64,000 bases of DNA. Origin: CALZBJ01 sp945619025. Lineage in GTDB: Bacteria; Pseudomonadota; Gammaproteobacteria; Cardiobacteriales; Wohlfahrtiimonadaceae. The notes beneath the pieces were generated by a model. That model worked only from the letters and a program-made list of their open reading frames with translations. It was not told where the DNA came from and ran no database searches. This document shows, piece after piece, positions 33,101 through 41,867 of the stretch. The stretch's first letter is position 1. Every line of letters starts with the position of its first letter. Location of the stretch: positions 372,001 to 436,000 of the forward strand of contig CALZBJ010000001.1 of assembly GCA_945619025.1 (NCBI GenBank), written 5' to 3'. The position numbers and the translations under genes are program-made.

Positions 33101-35086
33101 CTAATCGATATGTTTTTTAGCGTAGAGGTGATCCACGATATCCCCCTGTGGCTTATACCCCGCTACATATCGAAGCAGTAGATCCCGAATGATCGCACAA
33201 TTTTCTGCTTTCACCGCGGCATCGAGTTTCGCCAATAGATCGCCAAGTTCTTTCCAAGAAATCATACTCTCATTGGCTCGCATAATCATCTCATGCTCTG
33301 TATCGATAACATCATCCCCAATTAAAAGTTCTTCATACAGCTTCTCACCCGGGCGAAGTCCGGTAAATTTAATGGCAATATCGCCAGTGGGATTTTTATC
33401 GCTCTTGACTGTTAATCCCGTAAGATTGATCATCTTCTCAGCAAGATCAGCAATCTTCACCGGTTCTCCCATATCAAGCACAAAGACATCCCCTCCTTCA
33501 CCAAGAGAGCCCGCCTGAATCACCAGCTCTGCCGCTTCTGGAATCGTCATGAAATATCGCGTAATCTCAGGGTGAGTGACTGTAACCGGGCCACCATCTT
33601 GAATCTGCTTTCTAAAAAGAGGAATCACCGAACCAGACGATCCGAGCACATTTCCAAAGCGAACCATGGTAAAACGTGTGTTATTTTCAAACACTTTTCC
33701 ACCCTCACCAAAGAGAGGCACCTCTTTTTCACTACTTAACGCTTGCAAAACCAGCTCCGCAAGCCGCTTTGTTGCCCCCATGACATTCGTTGGGCGAACC
33801 GCTTTATCCGTAGAAATCAACACAAAATTCTCAACGCCGGCTTTTACGGCAGATTGGGCTGTATGCAGTGTTCCAAATAGATTGTTTAACACCCCTTCCG
33901 TCGTATTTGTTTCCACAATGGGTACATGTTTATATGCAGCGGCATGATATACCGTCTCCACTTCCCAGGTTTCCATCACCTCAAAAAGACGTACCGGATT
34001 ACGAATCGAACCGAGAATGGGAATCAGCTCAATCACCAACCCTTCCCGTGCAATATGACGCTGTAATTCAGTGGTAATGCTATAAAGATTAAATTCGCTA
34101 TGCTCAAATAGGATTAACCGTGTCGCCCCACTCACTAAGATTTGCCGGCACAATTCAGACCCAATCGAGCCACCTGCCCCAGTTACCATGACTGATTTAC
34201 TTCGAATGCATCGATCAAACAATGCTTGGTGAGGCGCAACCGGATCTCGTCCCAATAGATCGGCAATATCCACCTCTTGAAGATCTTGAACTTTTACCCG
34301 GCCACTCGCTAAATCCATAAATCCTGGAATTGTGCGCACATGCAGTGGATATGGCGCAAGCATGGCTAAAATTTCTTGTCGACGTGAACGGGTTGCCGAA
34401 GGAATCGCAAGCAATAATTGCGTTGCTTTCGTTTCATCGATCATCTCTTGAAGCTGTTCTGGGCGATACACTTTAAGCCCCGCAATCGTCGCTTCTGTAA
34501 TATCCTCATTATCATCAACAAACGCAACGGGCTCCATCATACGCCCCATTCGAAGCGCCGTTACTAGCTGATTTCCTGCAGCTCCCGCACCATATACCGC
34601 AACGCGAGGAAACGCTTTTCCACCTCCATTGGAATAAAAAGGCCCATGAACCACCTCAAGCCAATCCCCTAAAAAGTAATGACGCATAACTAAGCGCAAT
34701 CCGCCAATAAAGAGTAGGCTCAACCACCAATAATTAAAAATAAGTGAACGAGGCACCGATGCCGGAACATCGCGATACCAATAGATCACGAGCGCCAAAA
34801 CAAGTGCCGAAATTGTCACGGCCTTTGCAATCGCCGTCAATGCTTCTTTTCCAATAAAGCGCATCACCGCACGATACATGCCCAGTTTAATAAAGATCGG
34901 GAAAGCGATTATCGGCGCAACAATAAATAGCCACTTATAATCTAAAATATGCTTACACGTATCATCCCAACCAATACGAATCACAAACGCGAGCCACAAC
35001 GAAAACCACACTAAAATTAAATCAGCACACAGCTGTAATATTCGCTTAGACCCACGCGGCCAACTGAGTAACCAGTTTCTAATCAT
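33101..35086 (-). CDS. pglF: UDP-GlcNAc 4,6-dehydratase, PglF/WbpM/CapD-like membrane protein
   Basis: 661-residue membrane-anchored nucleotide-sugar dehydratase/epimerase family protein. It has four to five N-terminal membrane spans (about 1-120), a first Rossmann domain (AVYGAGAAGNQL near 160) and a catalytic SDR domain (VTGAGGSIGSEL near 300). The catalytic Tyr of YxxxK is replaced by Met in ATKRLAEL context, as in large FlaA1/WbpM-type dehydratases. Predicted product: UDP-4-keto-6-deoxy-GlcNAc for bacillosamine synthesis with PglE and PglD. It is the last gene of the locus and may have its own promoter, because a terminator and an extended -10 box lie upstream. Confidence 0.9.
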   Translation of the reverse strand: MIRNWLLSWPRGSKRILQLCADLILVWFSLWLAFVIRIGWDDTCKHILDYKWLFIVAPIIAFPIFIKLGMYRAVMRFIGKEALTAIAKAVTISALVLALVIYWYRDVPASVPRSLIFNYWWLSLLFIGGLRLVMRHYFLGDWLEVVHGPFYSNGGGKAFPRVAVYGAGAAGNQLVTALRMGRMMEPVAFVDDNEDITEATIAGLKVYRPEQLQEMIDETKATQLLLAIPSATRSRRQEILAMLAPYPLHVRTIPGFMDLASGRVKVQDLQEVDIADLLGRDPVAPHQALFDRCIRSKSVMVTGAGGSIGSELCRQILVSGATRLILFEHSEFNLYSITTELQRHIAREGLVIELIPILGSIRNPVRLFEVMETWEVETVYHAAAYKHVPIVETNTTEGVLNNLFGTLHTAQSAVKAGVENFVLISTDKAVRPTNVMGATKRLAELVLQALSSEKEVPLFGEGGKVFENNTRFTMVRFGNVLGSSGSVIPLFRKQIQDGGPVTVTHPEITRYFMTIPEAAELVIQAGSLGEGGDVFVLDMGEPVKIADLAEKMINLTGLTVKSDKNPTGDIAIKFTGLRPGEKLYEELLIGDDVIDTEHEMIMRANESMISWKELGDLLAKLDAAVKAENCAIIRDLLLRYVAGYKPQGDIVDHLYAKKHID

Positions 35087-35123
35087 GAAGGATATTACCT
35101 AACAACAAGTTAAAACGTTTAAA

Positions 35124-35129
35124 ATTATA
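35124..35129 (-). promoter_or_regulatory. Extended -10 promoter of the pglF-like gene
   Basis: On the minus strand TGGTATAAT forms an extended -10 element 38 bp before the start codon; the -35 is weak. Confidence 0.5.
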
Positions 35130-35171
35130 CCAGCAACTTATATAAATATAGAGATAAATTGCAAAGCTCTT

Positions 35172-35210
35172 TAAAAACAAAACCACCTTACTGCGACAAT
35201 AAGATGGCTT
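35172..35210 (-). terminator. Terminator between the pglE- and pglF-like genes
   Basis: On the minus strand AAGCCATCTTA pairs with TAAGGTGGTTT (two G-T wobbles), followed by TGTTTTT. It would limit readthrough from the long polysaccharide transcript into pglF. Confidence 0.7.
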
Positions 35211-35237
35211 TATCAATACACAGACTTAGAGGCTAAA

Positions 35238-36413
35238 CTATTTAACCGCAAGCTTCATCACATCGATTAATGCCTTGCACGTTTTGTCCACTTCTTCTTG
35301 AGTTAAAGTTGGGTGAACTAAAAACATCATACTTGTCTCACCAAGCTCACGAGCTGTTAACAATGGTTCTTTAGGACGCCAATCAGTGTCATCAAAAGCT
35401 TTTTCTAAGTAAACTTCTGAACATGATCCTGAAAAACTGGGCACACCACGATCTGCAATCTCTTTTAAAACACGATCACGATTCCAATCATCTTTTAACA
35501 TCTCTGGTTCAATAAAGAGATAGCATTTATAAGCCGCATGTGTAATATCCTCGGGAATTTCAGGCACTCTAAGTCCTTTAATCTTCGCAGCAACATCCCA
35601 AATTTGTTTTGCATATTTTACGCGTGTTTGATGCCACTCTTCCATGCGTGTAAGCTGAATACGCCCAATGACAGCTTGCATCTCAGTCATGCGCCAGTTT
35701 GTTCCAAAACTTTCGTGCAACCAACGAAATCCAGGGGCGTGCTCTCTGTTATACACCGCATCATAACTTTTTCCATGATCCTTTAAGGACCACATTTTCT
35801 TCCAAAGCGCTTCATTGTTGGTGGTAACCATACCGCCTTCACCGCCGGTCGTCATAATTTTATCCTGACAAAATGACCACGCGCCCACATCACCGATAGA
35901 ACCTACCGGCTTGCCTTTATAAAGCGCCCCATGCGCTTGAGCACAGTCTTCAATTACAAATAGATCATGTTTCTCAGCCAGTGCCATAATAGGATCCATA
36001 TCACATGGCCAGCCCGCTAAATGCACACAAATAATACCCCGTGTTTTAGAGGTTAATACCTTTTCAATCGTCTCAGCGGTAATATTCTGAGAATCTCGAT
36101 CAACATCCGAAAATACAGGAATTCCTCCTGCATTAACAATGCTTGAGGCCGATGCTAAAAACGTACGCGACGTGACAATAACTTCATCACCCTTATTTAA
36201 ACCCAATGCTAATAGTGCAACATCAAGGGCAACCGTACCATTTGCTAGGGCAATTGCATGATCCGCTCCAGCCCAAGCTGCAAATTCTTTCTCAAACTCA
36301 CGCCCTTCCGTCCCCGTCCAATAATTTACTTTATTTGATAAAAGTACATCTTTAACAGCATTCCCTTCTTCTTCAGTAAATGAAGGCCAGGGAGAAAATT
36401 GTGTGTTTAACAT
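35238..36413 (-). CDS. pglE: DegT/DnrJ/EryC1 aminotransferase, PglE-like
   Basis: 391-residue PLP-dependent sugar aminotransferase. The Schiff-base lysine is K185 in SFCQDKIMTTGGEGG; the substrate loop NYWTGTEGREFE near 30-41 is typical. In the bacillosamine pathway PglE puts an amino group on C4 of UDP-4-keto-6-deoxy-GlcNAc. The neighbours pglD (7-bp overlap), pglC and pglF make that role likely. An AAGGA ribosome site precedes the ATG. Other amino-sugar products cannot be excluded from sequence. Confidence 0.88.
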   Translation of the reverse strand: MLNTQFSPWPSFTEEEGNAVKDVLLSNKVNYWTGTEGREFEKEFAAWAGADHAIALANGTVALDVALLALGLNKGDEVIVTSRTFLASASSIVNAGGIPVFSDVDRDSQNITAETIEKVLTSKTRGIICVHLAGWPCDMDPIMALAEKHDLFVIEDCAQAHGALYKGKPVGSIGDVGAWSFCQDKIMTTGGEGGMVTTNNEALWKKMWSLKDHGKSYDAVYNREHAPGFRWLHESFGTNWRMTEMQAVIGRIQLTRMEEWHQTRVKYAKQIWDVAAKIKGLRVPEIPEDITHAAYKCYLFIEPEMLKDDWNRDRVLKEIADRGVPSFSGSCSEVYLEKAFDDTDWRPKEPLLTARELGETSMMFLVHPTLTQEEVDKTCKALIDVMKLAVK

Positions 36414-37045
36414 CTATATCCTTTTATATTTCTCTGAAACTTTGCAGGATTTCCGTAATACAGCCCTGCACTCATTAAATTTTTAACGACAACTGAACCT
36501 GCACCCAAATAGATATTATCTGCAAGAGTGACCCCTTGAATAATCGTAGAGCCAACCCCTATCCAATTGTTTTTCCCAACCTTAACATTACCTGACAAAT
36601 GAACACCTGGAGCAACATGTGAAAATTGCTCTATATGACAATCATGATCAATCGATGAGCTAGTATTAACAATACATCCCTTTTCGATTACAACACTCGG
36701 ATTAATTACGGCACTTGCGGCTATAAGGCTCCCCTCTTTTATTAGAGCAGACTTAGCAACAACTGCCTTAGGATGTATCAACGTAATTAATGATGCCTCA
36801 TTATGAGCTTCTAACAATTCTAGTACTTTTTTCCTAAAAGCATTATTTCCGATCGCCACAAATAAACCATCATAAGCACTTAATTGCTCTATTAGATCGG
36901 AAATATTTCCTTTAACTATCCATGGGTAAGTCTCAGGTGGACAATCATCAAAAAAATGAATCTCATTCCACCCTACTAACTCAGCGATATCTGCTGCGAC
37001 CTTACCATGGCCACCTGCCCCTATAATCGCCAATGGTCTAGTCAT
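36407..37045 (-). CDS. pglD: Sugar O/N-acyltransferase, PglD/NeuD-like
   Basis: 212-residue left-handed beta-helix acetyltransferase with an N-terminal nucleotide-sugar-binding Rossmann domain (IIGAGGHGKVAADIAEL, 7-23) and hexapeptide repeats from about 95. His in SSIDHDCHIEQFSHVAPG is the expected catalytic base. PglD acetylates the C4 amine to give UDP-di-N-acetylbacillosamine. It overlaps both pglE (7 bp) and pglC (8 bp), so the three are translationally linked. Confidence 0.9.
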   Translation of the reverse strand: MTRPLAIIGAGGHGKVAADIAELVGWNEIHFFDDCPPETYPWIVKGNISDLIEQLSAYDGLFVAIGNNAFRKKVLELLEAHNEASLITLIHPKAVVAKSALIKEGSLIAASAVINPSVVIEKGCIVNTSSSIDHDCHIEQFSHVAPGVHLSGNVKVGKNNWIGVGSTIIQGVTLADNIYLGAGSVVVKNLMSAGLYYGNPAKFQRNIKGYRC

Positions 37046-37637
37046 CTTGACTGCCCGTAAACTTGGACATAGTTACATGCTCATCTGAAGAAATACCCTC
37101 TTTAACCAAAACTTTTTTAATCGTCAAAAAGATTATTTTGATATCTAGCCATAAAGAGCGATTCTCAACATACCACGCATCAAGCTCGAACTTTTCTTCC
37201 CAAGAAATTGCGTTTCGCCCACTGACCTGCGCCCATCCTGTAATACCAGGGCGGACATTATGCCTCATTGCCTGTCTCTCATTATACAGAGGCAAATACT
37301 CCATTAATAAGGGTCTTGGCCCCACAAGGCTCATTTCCCCTTTTAGTACATTCCATAGTTCAGGCAACTCATCAAGACTCGTCGCTCGCAGCTTTTTTCC
37401 AAATGGCATTAAACGTTCTACATCCGAAAGAGGATTCCCATCCTTATCATTTGCATCACGCATAGAACGGAATTTAATCATCTTAAACGGTTTTCCATCT
37501 TTACCTGGTCGCACCTGTTTGAAAAATACAGGAGAACCTAAGTTTTTATGCACTTTCCATACAATCAACAGCAATAACGGAGAAAGTAGTATCAAACCGA
37601 CACTGGAAGCGAGAATATCAAATAATCTTTTAAGCAT
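37038..37637 (-). CDS. pglC: Initiating phosphoglycosyl transferase, PglC-like
   Basis: Monotopic phosphoglycosyl transferase of 199 residues that places a sugar-1-phosphate on undecaprenyl phosphate. It has a single N-terminal re-entrant hydrophobic helix (about 5-28), then VRPGKDGKPFKMIKFRSM, the catalytic Asp-Glu in LDELPELWNVLKGEMS, and LVGPRPLLMEYLPLY. The small size fits PglC rather than the larger WbaP/WcaJ type. The ATG at 37637 is chosen because GGAG lies six bases upstream; an in-frame start at 37661 is deep inside the previous gene. Confidence 0.92.
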   Translation of the reverse strand: MLKRLFDILASSVGLILLSPLLLLIVWKVHKNLGSPVFFKQVRPGKDGKPFKMIKFRSMRDANDKDGNPLSDVERLMPFGKKLRATSLDELPELWNVLKGEMSLVGPRPLLMEYLPLYNERQAMRHNVRPGITGWAQVSGRNAISWEEKFELDAWYVENRSLWLDIKIIFLTIKKVLVKEGISSDEHVTMSKFTGSQDD

Positions 37638-38862
37638 CTTGCTCTCCAAATATAATTTCAAGATACTCCTTTGCTAAGACTTCATAATTTCTATACTGTA
37701 AAAGCCAATCCTGACCTCTCTTTCCCATTTCTAATAGTTGCGCCTTCGGCATTTTCGATAATGAAAGAATTTTTTCAACAAGTTTCTCAACATCTCCAGC
37801 CGGAATAAAATAGCCTGATTCAGCCTCATTAATCATCGATGGGTAACCATCATAAGAAGCTAAAACAGGCTTACCTGAAAGCATGTAATCAATTACTTTA
37901 TTTAATGACTGCCCATAATCCCAAACCTTAGAAGGAAATACTGAAAAATAGAGTAGATCTGCATGAGCCAAAACATCTTGCACCTGATTACGATTAACCT
38001 TAGGCATAAAAGAAACATTGTCATACTTTGCATATTTCTCTTGAAACATTTTTTTAAGCGATCCATCACCTAAAAGAACAAAGTGAATTTCTCTATTTTC
38101 ATATAACTGTTTAGCACTTTCAAAAAACACTTCAAGAGCGTTAGTAATACCTATAGTCCCTGCATATAAGACTATGAACTTATCTTCTGGTATATATCGC
38201 TCTATCACATCTTCTGATAGTGTTGGCACAACATTTATCTTTCCTGTTGTTCCCATAGGAATACAACACGCCTCCTTTTTGTACCCTAAAATAGAGGTTA
38301 CATGCTCTGTTAAATTAGGCATGGTTCCAACAACAATATCTGAATGTGTATAGCCTAACTTCTCTATCCAACCAAAAAAGCGAATCGCGATATTTTTTTC
38401 ACTAAACCCGCCTTCTTCTGTTAGTGTTAACGGCCAAATATCCCTAATTTCAAAGATTAATTTACAGCGATACTTTTTCTTTAGCAGCAAACCGTTTAGT
38501 ATAGTTAAGAGGGAAAGGCTAGAAACTATGATTGCATCAGGTGTTGGTAATTTTTTCTTATTAAGTCTCAATAATCGCCATTCAAAATGGAACCAACTTA
38601 AAATGCGTTTTACTGACTTTGCAACACGATATTTCAAAGTTCTTAGCCATATAATACTCAAACCATCTATATATTGATGAAATTCCCTTTCTTTTAATAC
38701 AGGAAGATCCACTAAATCACTAGAGTCAGATGTAATAACTGTAACTCCAACCCCTTGTTTTGCAATCTCTTTTAAAAGCAAATAGCCTCTTCCACCATCG
38801 GTAGTCTCTGTTCTAGGACCAAAATATTTTGAAATATACCAAATCTGCTTTTTTCTATTCAT
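37630..38862 (-). CDS. Glycosyltransferase family 4, WbuB-like
   Basis: 410-residue GT-B retaining glycosyltransferase. The N-terminal domain has WYISKYFGPRTETTDGGRG (donor/acceptor loop). The C-terminal GT4 domain has LYAGTIGITNALEVFF and the E-x7-E region (ESGYFIPAGDVEKL). It resembles WbuB-type transferases that add the second sugar to the lipid-linked unit. It overlaps pglC by 8 bp. The sugar donor is not predictable from sequence. Confidence 0.88.
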   Translation of the reverse strand: MNRKKQIWYISKYFGPRTETTDGGRGYLLLKEIAKQGVGVTVITSDSSDLVDLPVLKEREFHQYIDGLSIIWLRTLKYRVAKSVKRILSWFHFEWRLLRLNKKKLPTPDAIIVSSLSLLTILNGLLLKKKYRCKLIFEIRDIWPLTLTEEGGFSEKNIAIRFFGWIEKLGYTHSDIVVGTMPNLTEHVTSILGYKKEACCIPMGTTGKINVVPTLSEDVIERYIPEDKFIVLYAGTIGITNALEVFFESAKQLYENREIHFVLLGDGSLKKMFQEKYAKYDNVSFMPKVNRNQVQDVLAHADLLYFSVFPSKVWDYGQSLNKVIDYMLSGKPVLASYDGYPSMINEAESGYFIPAGDVEKLVEKILSLSKMPKAQLLEMGKRGQDWLLQYRNYEVLAKEYLEIIFGEQDA

Positions 38863-38880
38863 AGAATATCCAATTACTCA

Positions 38881-40683
38881 TCAATACAGCTTAGGAATTA
38901 AATTAATAGTCTTTATAACTTCATTAAAATCAAAACCTAACACTTCTAAAAACCACTGCAAATTATCATACCTAGGTTGATTTTCTTTTTTCACTAATAG
39001 AAGCGCCTCTTCTCTCGTAAGTTGCCCTTCTCTTATTTGATTACTTCTAAAAGTATCATTTTCTGTAAAGCCTGCAACAGTATAATAAACATAATTATAA
39101 AAACCAGACACACCATCCCCAATACGCCAACTCGAATCTGTATCTATTGCTTTTTCCCAGCCATAATGATCTAAAACCTCTTCTACCTGAGCTTCATCCC
39201 ATCTCCAGTAATCGAAAACATGATAATAATCACTCTTTTTAGTAAAACTACGGTAATATTCTCCAGAAAGCGTATCCCAAACTGAAGAATTAAAATATCC
39301 TGGACTTTTTAACATCGCTCTAAATCTTTTAGCTTGATAACGTAACTGCTTTAAAGCCCCTTTAGAGTAAACTCCTTTTAACTCAAAATTTGGCTCAATA
39401 CCTAAGAACCCTGTTTTAAAGTGAGTTACTTCTAAAGGATTTACACCCCATAAATTCAGTGTAACACCTACTTCTTGCTTAACCTCTTCGATGTATTTAA
39501 AAAAGTGTTTATCTCCTGCCGTTAAAATATTAAGCATGCCAAGATCAGGCCTTTTTAACCATGCTTTAAGATTCATCGCCAAATTTTTACGCTTCCGCTC
39601 TACATCGGCAGCTACAACAACATTTTCAATACCTAGCTCGCCACACATACGGCTAATATTTCTCTGCCCAACTTCAGTAACCATCCCCCAGTCATAAGTA
39701 TAAGTTAATGGCTTCATGCCCAACTCTTTTATTATTAAATGTAGCGCAAAACAGCTATCTCTACCCCCTGAAAAGGGAACGATACAATCATATCCACTCT
39801 CTCTCCTATAAGGCTCCACAATTTCAAACAACTCTTCTTTTGGCCTAGGCGCATTGCCAATAGTATAGTTATGACAATAATTACACACTCCCTCATCATC
39901 AAAGCGAATAAACGGCATTGTCTCCGGTAGAATACATTTCGTACAGCGTTTAATATCTAATTCATTTTGATATTGTAATAAAGAAAAATCTGGTTTACTG
40001 CATAACTTTTTATCTTGAAGAGATTCTTTTTTTAAAATCTTATTAAGAATATTGGCTTGCGGTATTTCAAATAATAAAGCCCCTTCAATTTGCCAAGTCT
40101 TTTCAGCATTGACTTCTTTTAAAATAGCTAACTCTGAGGAAAAAACAGTGCTTTTATCTAATACACCATAATAGAGATTATTAGTGTTTGTAAATGCTAT
40201 TAGTTGCCCTCTATCAGGTATAATAATAAGACCCGAAGCATCACCCATAATATTTTTTAATACATTTTGAATAGCTGATAACAAATCAGATGTATACTCT
40301 AATTCTCTACTAAAAAGGGTGCCTATAATCTCCGCATCACTTGCATTACTAGGTAAAGCAGTCAGCTTTATTAACTCAGTGGTATTTACTAAATAAGAGT
40401 CTGTGACCACATACAAATTATCTACCAATTGAGGTACAGATCCATGTCCATAATCTTCTAGCAATCCTGTAAAGCCAGCCGCAAAATTATAAACATCTAT
40501 ATCAGTGTGTTTTAATATTAAATTAATATTAGAAGGCGCTATGTATCCTGCATACTCAAAAGATTTATCACAGTAAATAACACCTCCTATGTTTTGCCCT
40601 CTTCTACTCGATAAAGTTCCTAACTTTTGTAAGTCACTTCTATCAATCTTAGAAGTTGAAATAATTCCAAAAATACCGCTCAT
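38881..40683 (-). CDS. WbpG/PseA-type N-acetyl sugar amidotransferase fused to a degenerate class II glutaminase domain
   Basis: 600 residues, two parts. Residues 1 to about 215 resemble a class II (Ntn) glutamine amidotransferase like that of asparagine synthetase, but the N-terminus is MSGIFGI: the essential Cys2 is Ser (codon AGC). The NGEIYN-like oxyanion motif is also altered (VVTDSYLVN). Residues about 240-600 form a WbpG-like amidotransferase: zinc-type cysteines CTKC (247-250) and CNYC (267-270) and PP-loop SGGRDS (305-310). WbpG converts an acetamido to an acetamidino group with ammonia from HisH/HisF partners; none occur here. Substrate probably the diacetamido-uronic acid made by WbpABED. 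Confidence 0.85.
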   Translation of the reverse strand: MSGIFGIISTSKIDRSDLQKLGTLSSRRGQNIGGVIYCDKSFEYAGYIAPSNINLILKHTDIDVYNFAAGFTGLLEDYGHGSVPQLVDNLYVVTDSYLVNTTELIKLTALPSNASDAEIIGTLFSRELEYTSDLLSAIQNVLKNIMGDASGLIIIPDRGQLIAFTNTNNLYYGVLDKSTVFSSELAILKEVNAEKTWQIEGALLFEIPQANILNKILKKESLQDKKLCSKPDFSLLQYQNELDIKRCTKCILPETMPFIRFDDEGVCNYCHNYTIGNAPRPKEELFEIVEPYRRESGYDCIVPFSGGRDSCFALHLIIKELGMKPLTYTYDWGMVTEVGQRNISRMCGELGIENVVVAADVERKRKNLAMNLKAWLKRPDLGMLNILTAGDKHFFKYIEEVKQEVGVTLNLWGVNPLEVTHFKTGFLGIEPNFELKGVYSKGALKQLRYQAKRFRAMLKSPGYFNSSVWDTLSGEYYRSFTKKSDYYHVFDYWRWDEAQVEEVLDHYGWEKAIDTDSSWRIGDGVSGFYNYVYYTVAGFTENDTFRSNQIREGQLTREEALLLVKKENQPRYDNLQWFLEVLGFDFNEVIKTINLIPKLY

Positions 40684-40692
40684 TTTTCTTCC

Positions 40693-41826
40693 TTAAGATA
40701 ATAATTTTTCATATAAATTCAATAATTTAACACTCTGGGCATCCCAACTTAATTCTTGCAAATCTTTGCCCTGTTCTTTAAAGGTATAAGACCTCTTCTC
40801 TATTTTACTTACAGCGCGTGCTATTGAATCAGCCTCTGGCTCACAACAAACTCCCAGTTCATATTGAGTGACTATTCTTGCTAAATCTGGAAAATTACTA
40901 GCCAACACCTTTAACCCAGCAAATGAATACTCAAATAATTTATTAGGTAAACAATAATAGTCGCTTAGAGAAATATTTTCTATAAGACATAATCCATAAT
41001 CTGCTGAAGAAATAACTGGCACAACTTTAGTATGCTCCACTGCCGGATGTATATGAATATTATTGCTCCTGTTCGATATATCATCTAATTTATGATAATA
41101 CGAGCCATAACCTAAAAACACCAAATGAGATTTTAAATTAGTATTTTGAAATACTTTAATCAGTTTTTCTATCCCTCTCCCGTCACCAAGAATCCCTACA
41201 TATATAAATATTGGAGCAGAGTCTTGAATATTAAAATATTCTCTAAGATAATTACTTTTTCTATCTTGCACTTGATAGACAGGGGAATTTAAAATTACTT
41301 CTGAAGTTTTTTCTCCCACTTTCGACATATACCAAGCCTCTATTGAAGGACTCACCACAATAAGCGCATCAATAAATCGCCATAAAGCCTTTTCAACAAA
41401 TAAGGTCCCTATTCCTCCTAGCCTACTAATCCCATTTCTGTTTGACTCTAATTCATGCGCATCATAAATCACCTTAGATTTTTTAAAAAAACTTAAAAGA
41501 ACACCAACAGGAAGCACAACGGTGTCATGGCAATGGATAAGGTCATACTTTTTTCCTCTCGTCGCAAACAAAACCCGAATCGTAAACTCCATCAAAGCAA
41601 GCATATGCTTGATTATTTTTGGCAGAAACCTAATTTTCTTGCTAACCAACTTAAGCCCTCTATAATCATGATTCTTAATGTTAGTAGCATAACTTCCTTC
41701 ATCAAGTGTAATTCCTATACTGGAGACAATATAGTCCTGTTTAACAGAAACTAAGCTCTCAATCTCCTTTAAAATTCTAGAATCAGACTTAATATCAGTA
41801 TGTGAAAGATGTAAAATTTTTTTCAT
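40693..41826 (-). CDS. Glycosyltransferase family 4
   Basis: 377-residue GT-B glycosyltransferase. The N-terminal domain has LIHCHDTVVLPVGVLLSF and KVIYDAHELESNR. The GT4 domain has FIYVGILGDGRGIEKLI and CLPNKLFEYSFAGLKVLAS (the conserved Glu region, about 305-323). AAGGA sits six bases before the ATG at 41826; a TTG start at 41850 lacks support. It lies 9 bp from the WbpG-like gene and is probably co-transcribed. Base composition is AT-rich like the rest of the central locus. Confidence 0.88.
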   Translation of the reverse strand: MKKILHLSHTDIKSDSRILKEIESLVSVKQDYIVSSIGITLDEGSYATNIKNHDYRGLKLVSKKIRFLPKIIKHMLALMEFTIRVLFATRGKKYDLIHCHDTVVLPVGVLLSFFKKSKVIYDAHELESNRNGISRLGGIGTLFVEKALWRFIDALIVVSPSIEAWYMSKVGEKTSEVILNSPVYQVQDRKSNYLREYFNIQDSAPIFIYVGILGDGRGIEKLIKVFQNTNLKSHLVFLGYGSYYHKLDDISNRSNNIHIHPAVEHTKVVPVISSADYGLCLIENISLSDYYCLPNKLFEYSFAGLKVLASNFPDLARIVTQYELGVCCEPEADSIARAVSKIEKRSYTFKEQGKDLQELSWDAQSVKLLNLYEKLLS

Positions 41827-41867
41827 TAATATCCTTATTCTATATTCCAATGGCTCTCAAAAAAACA

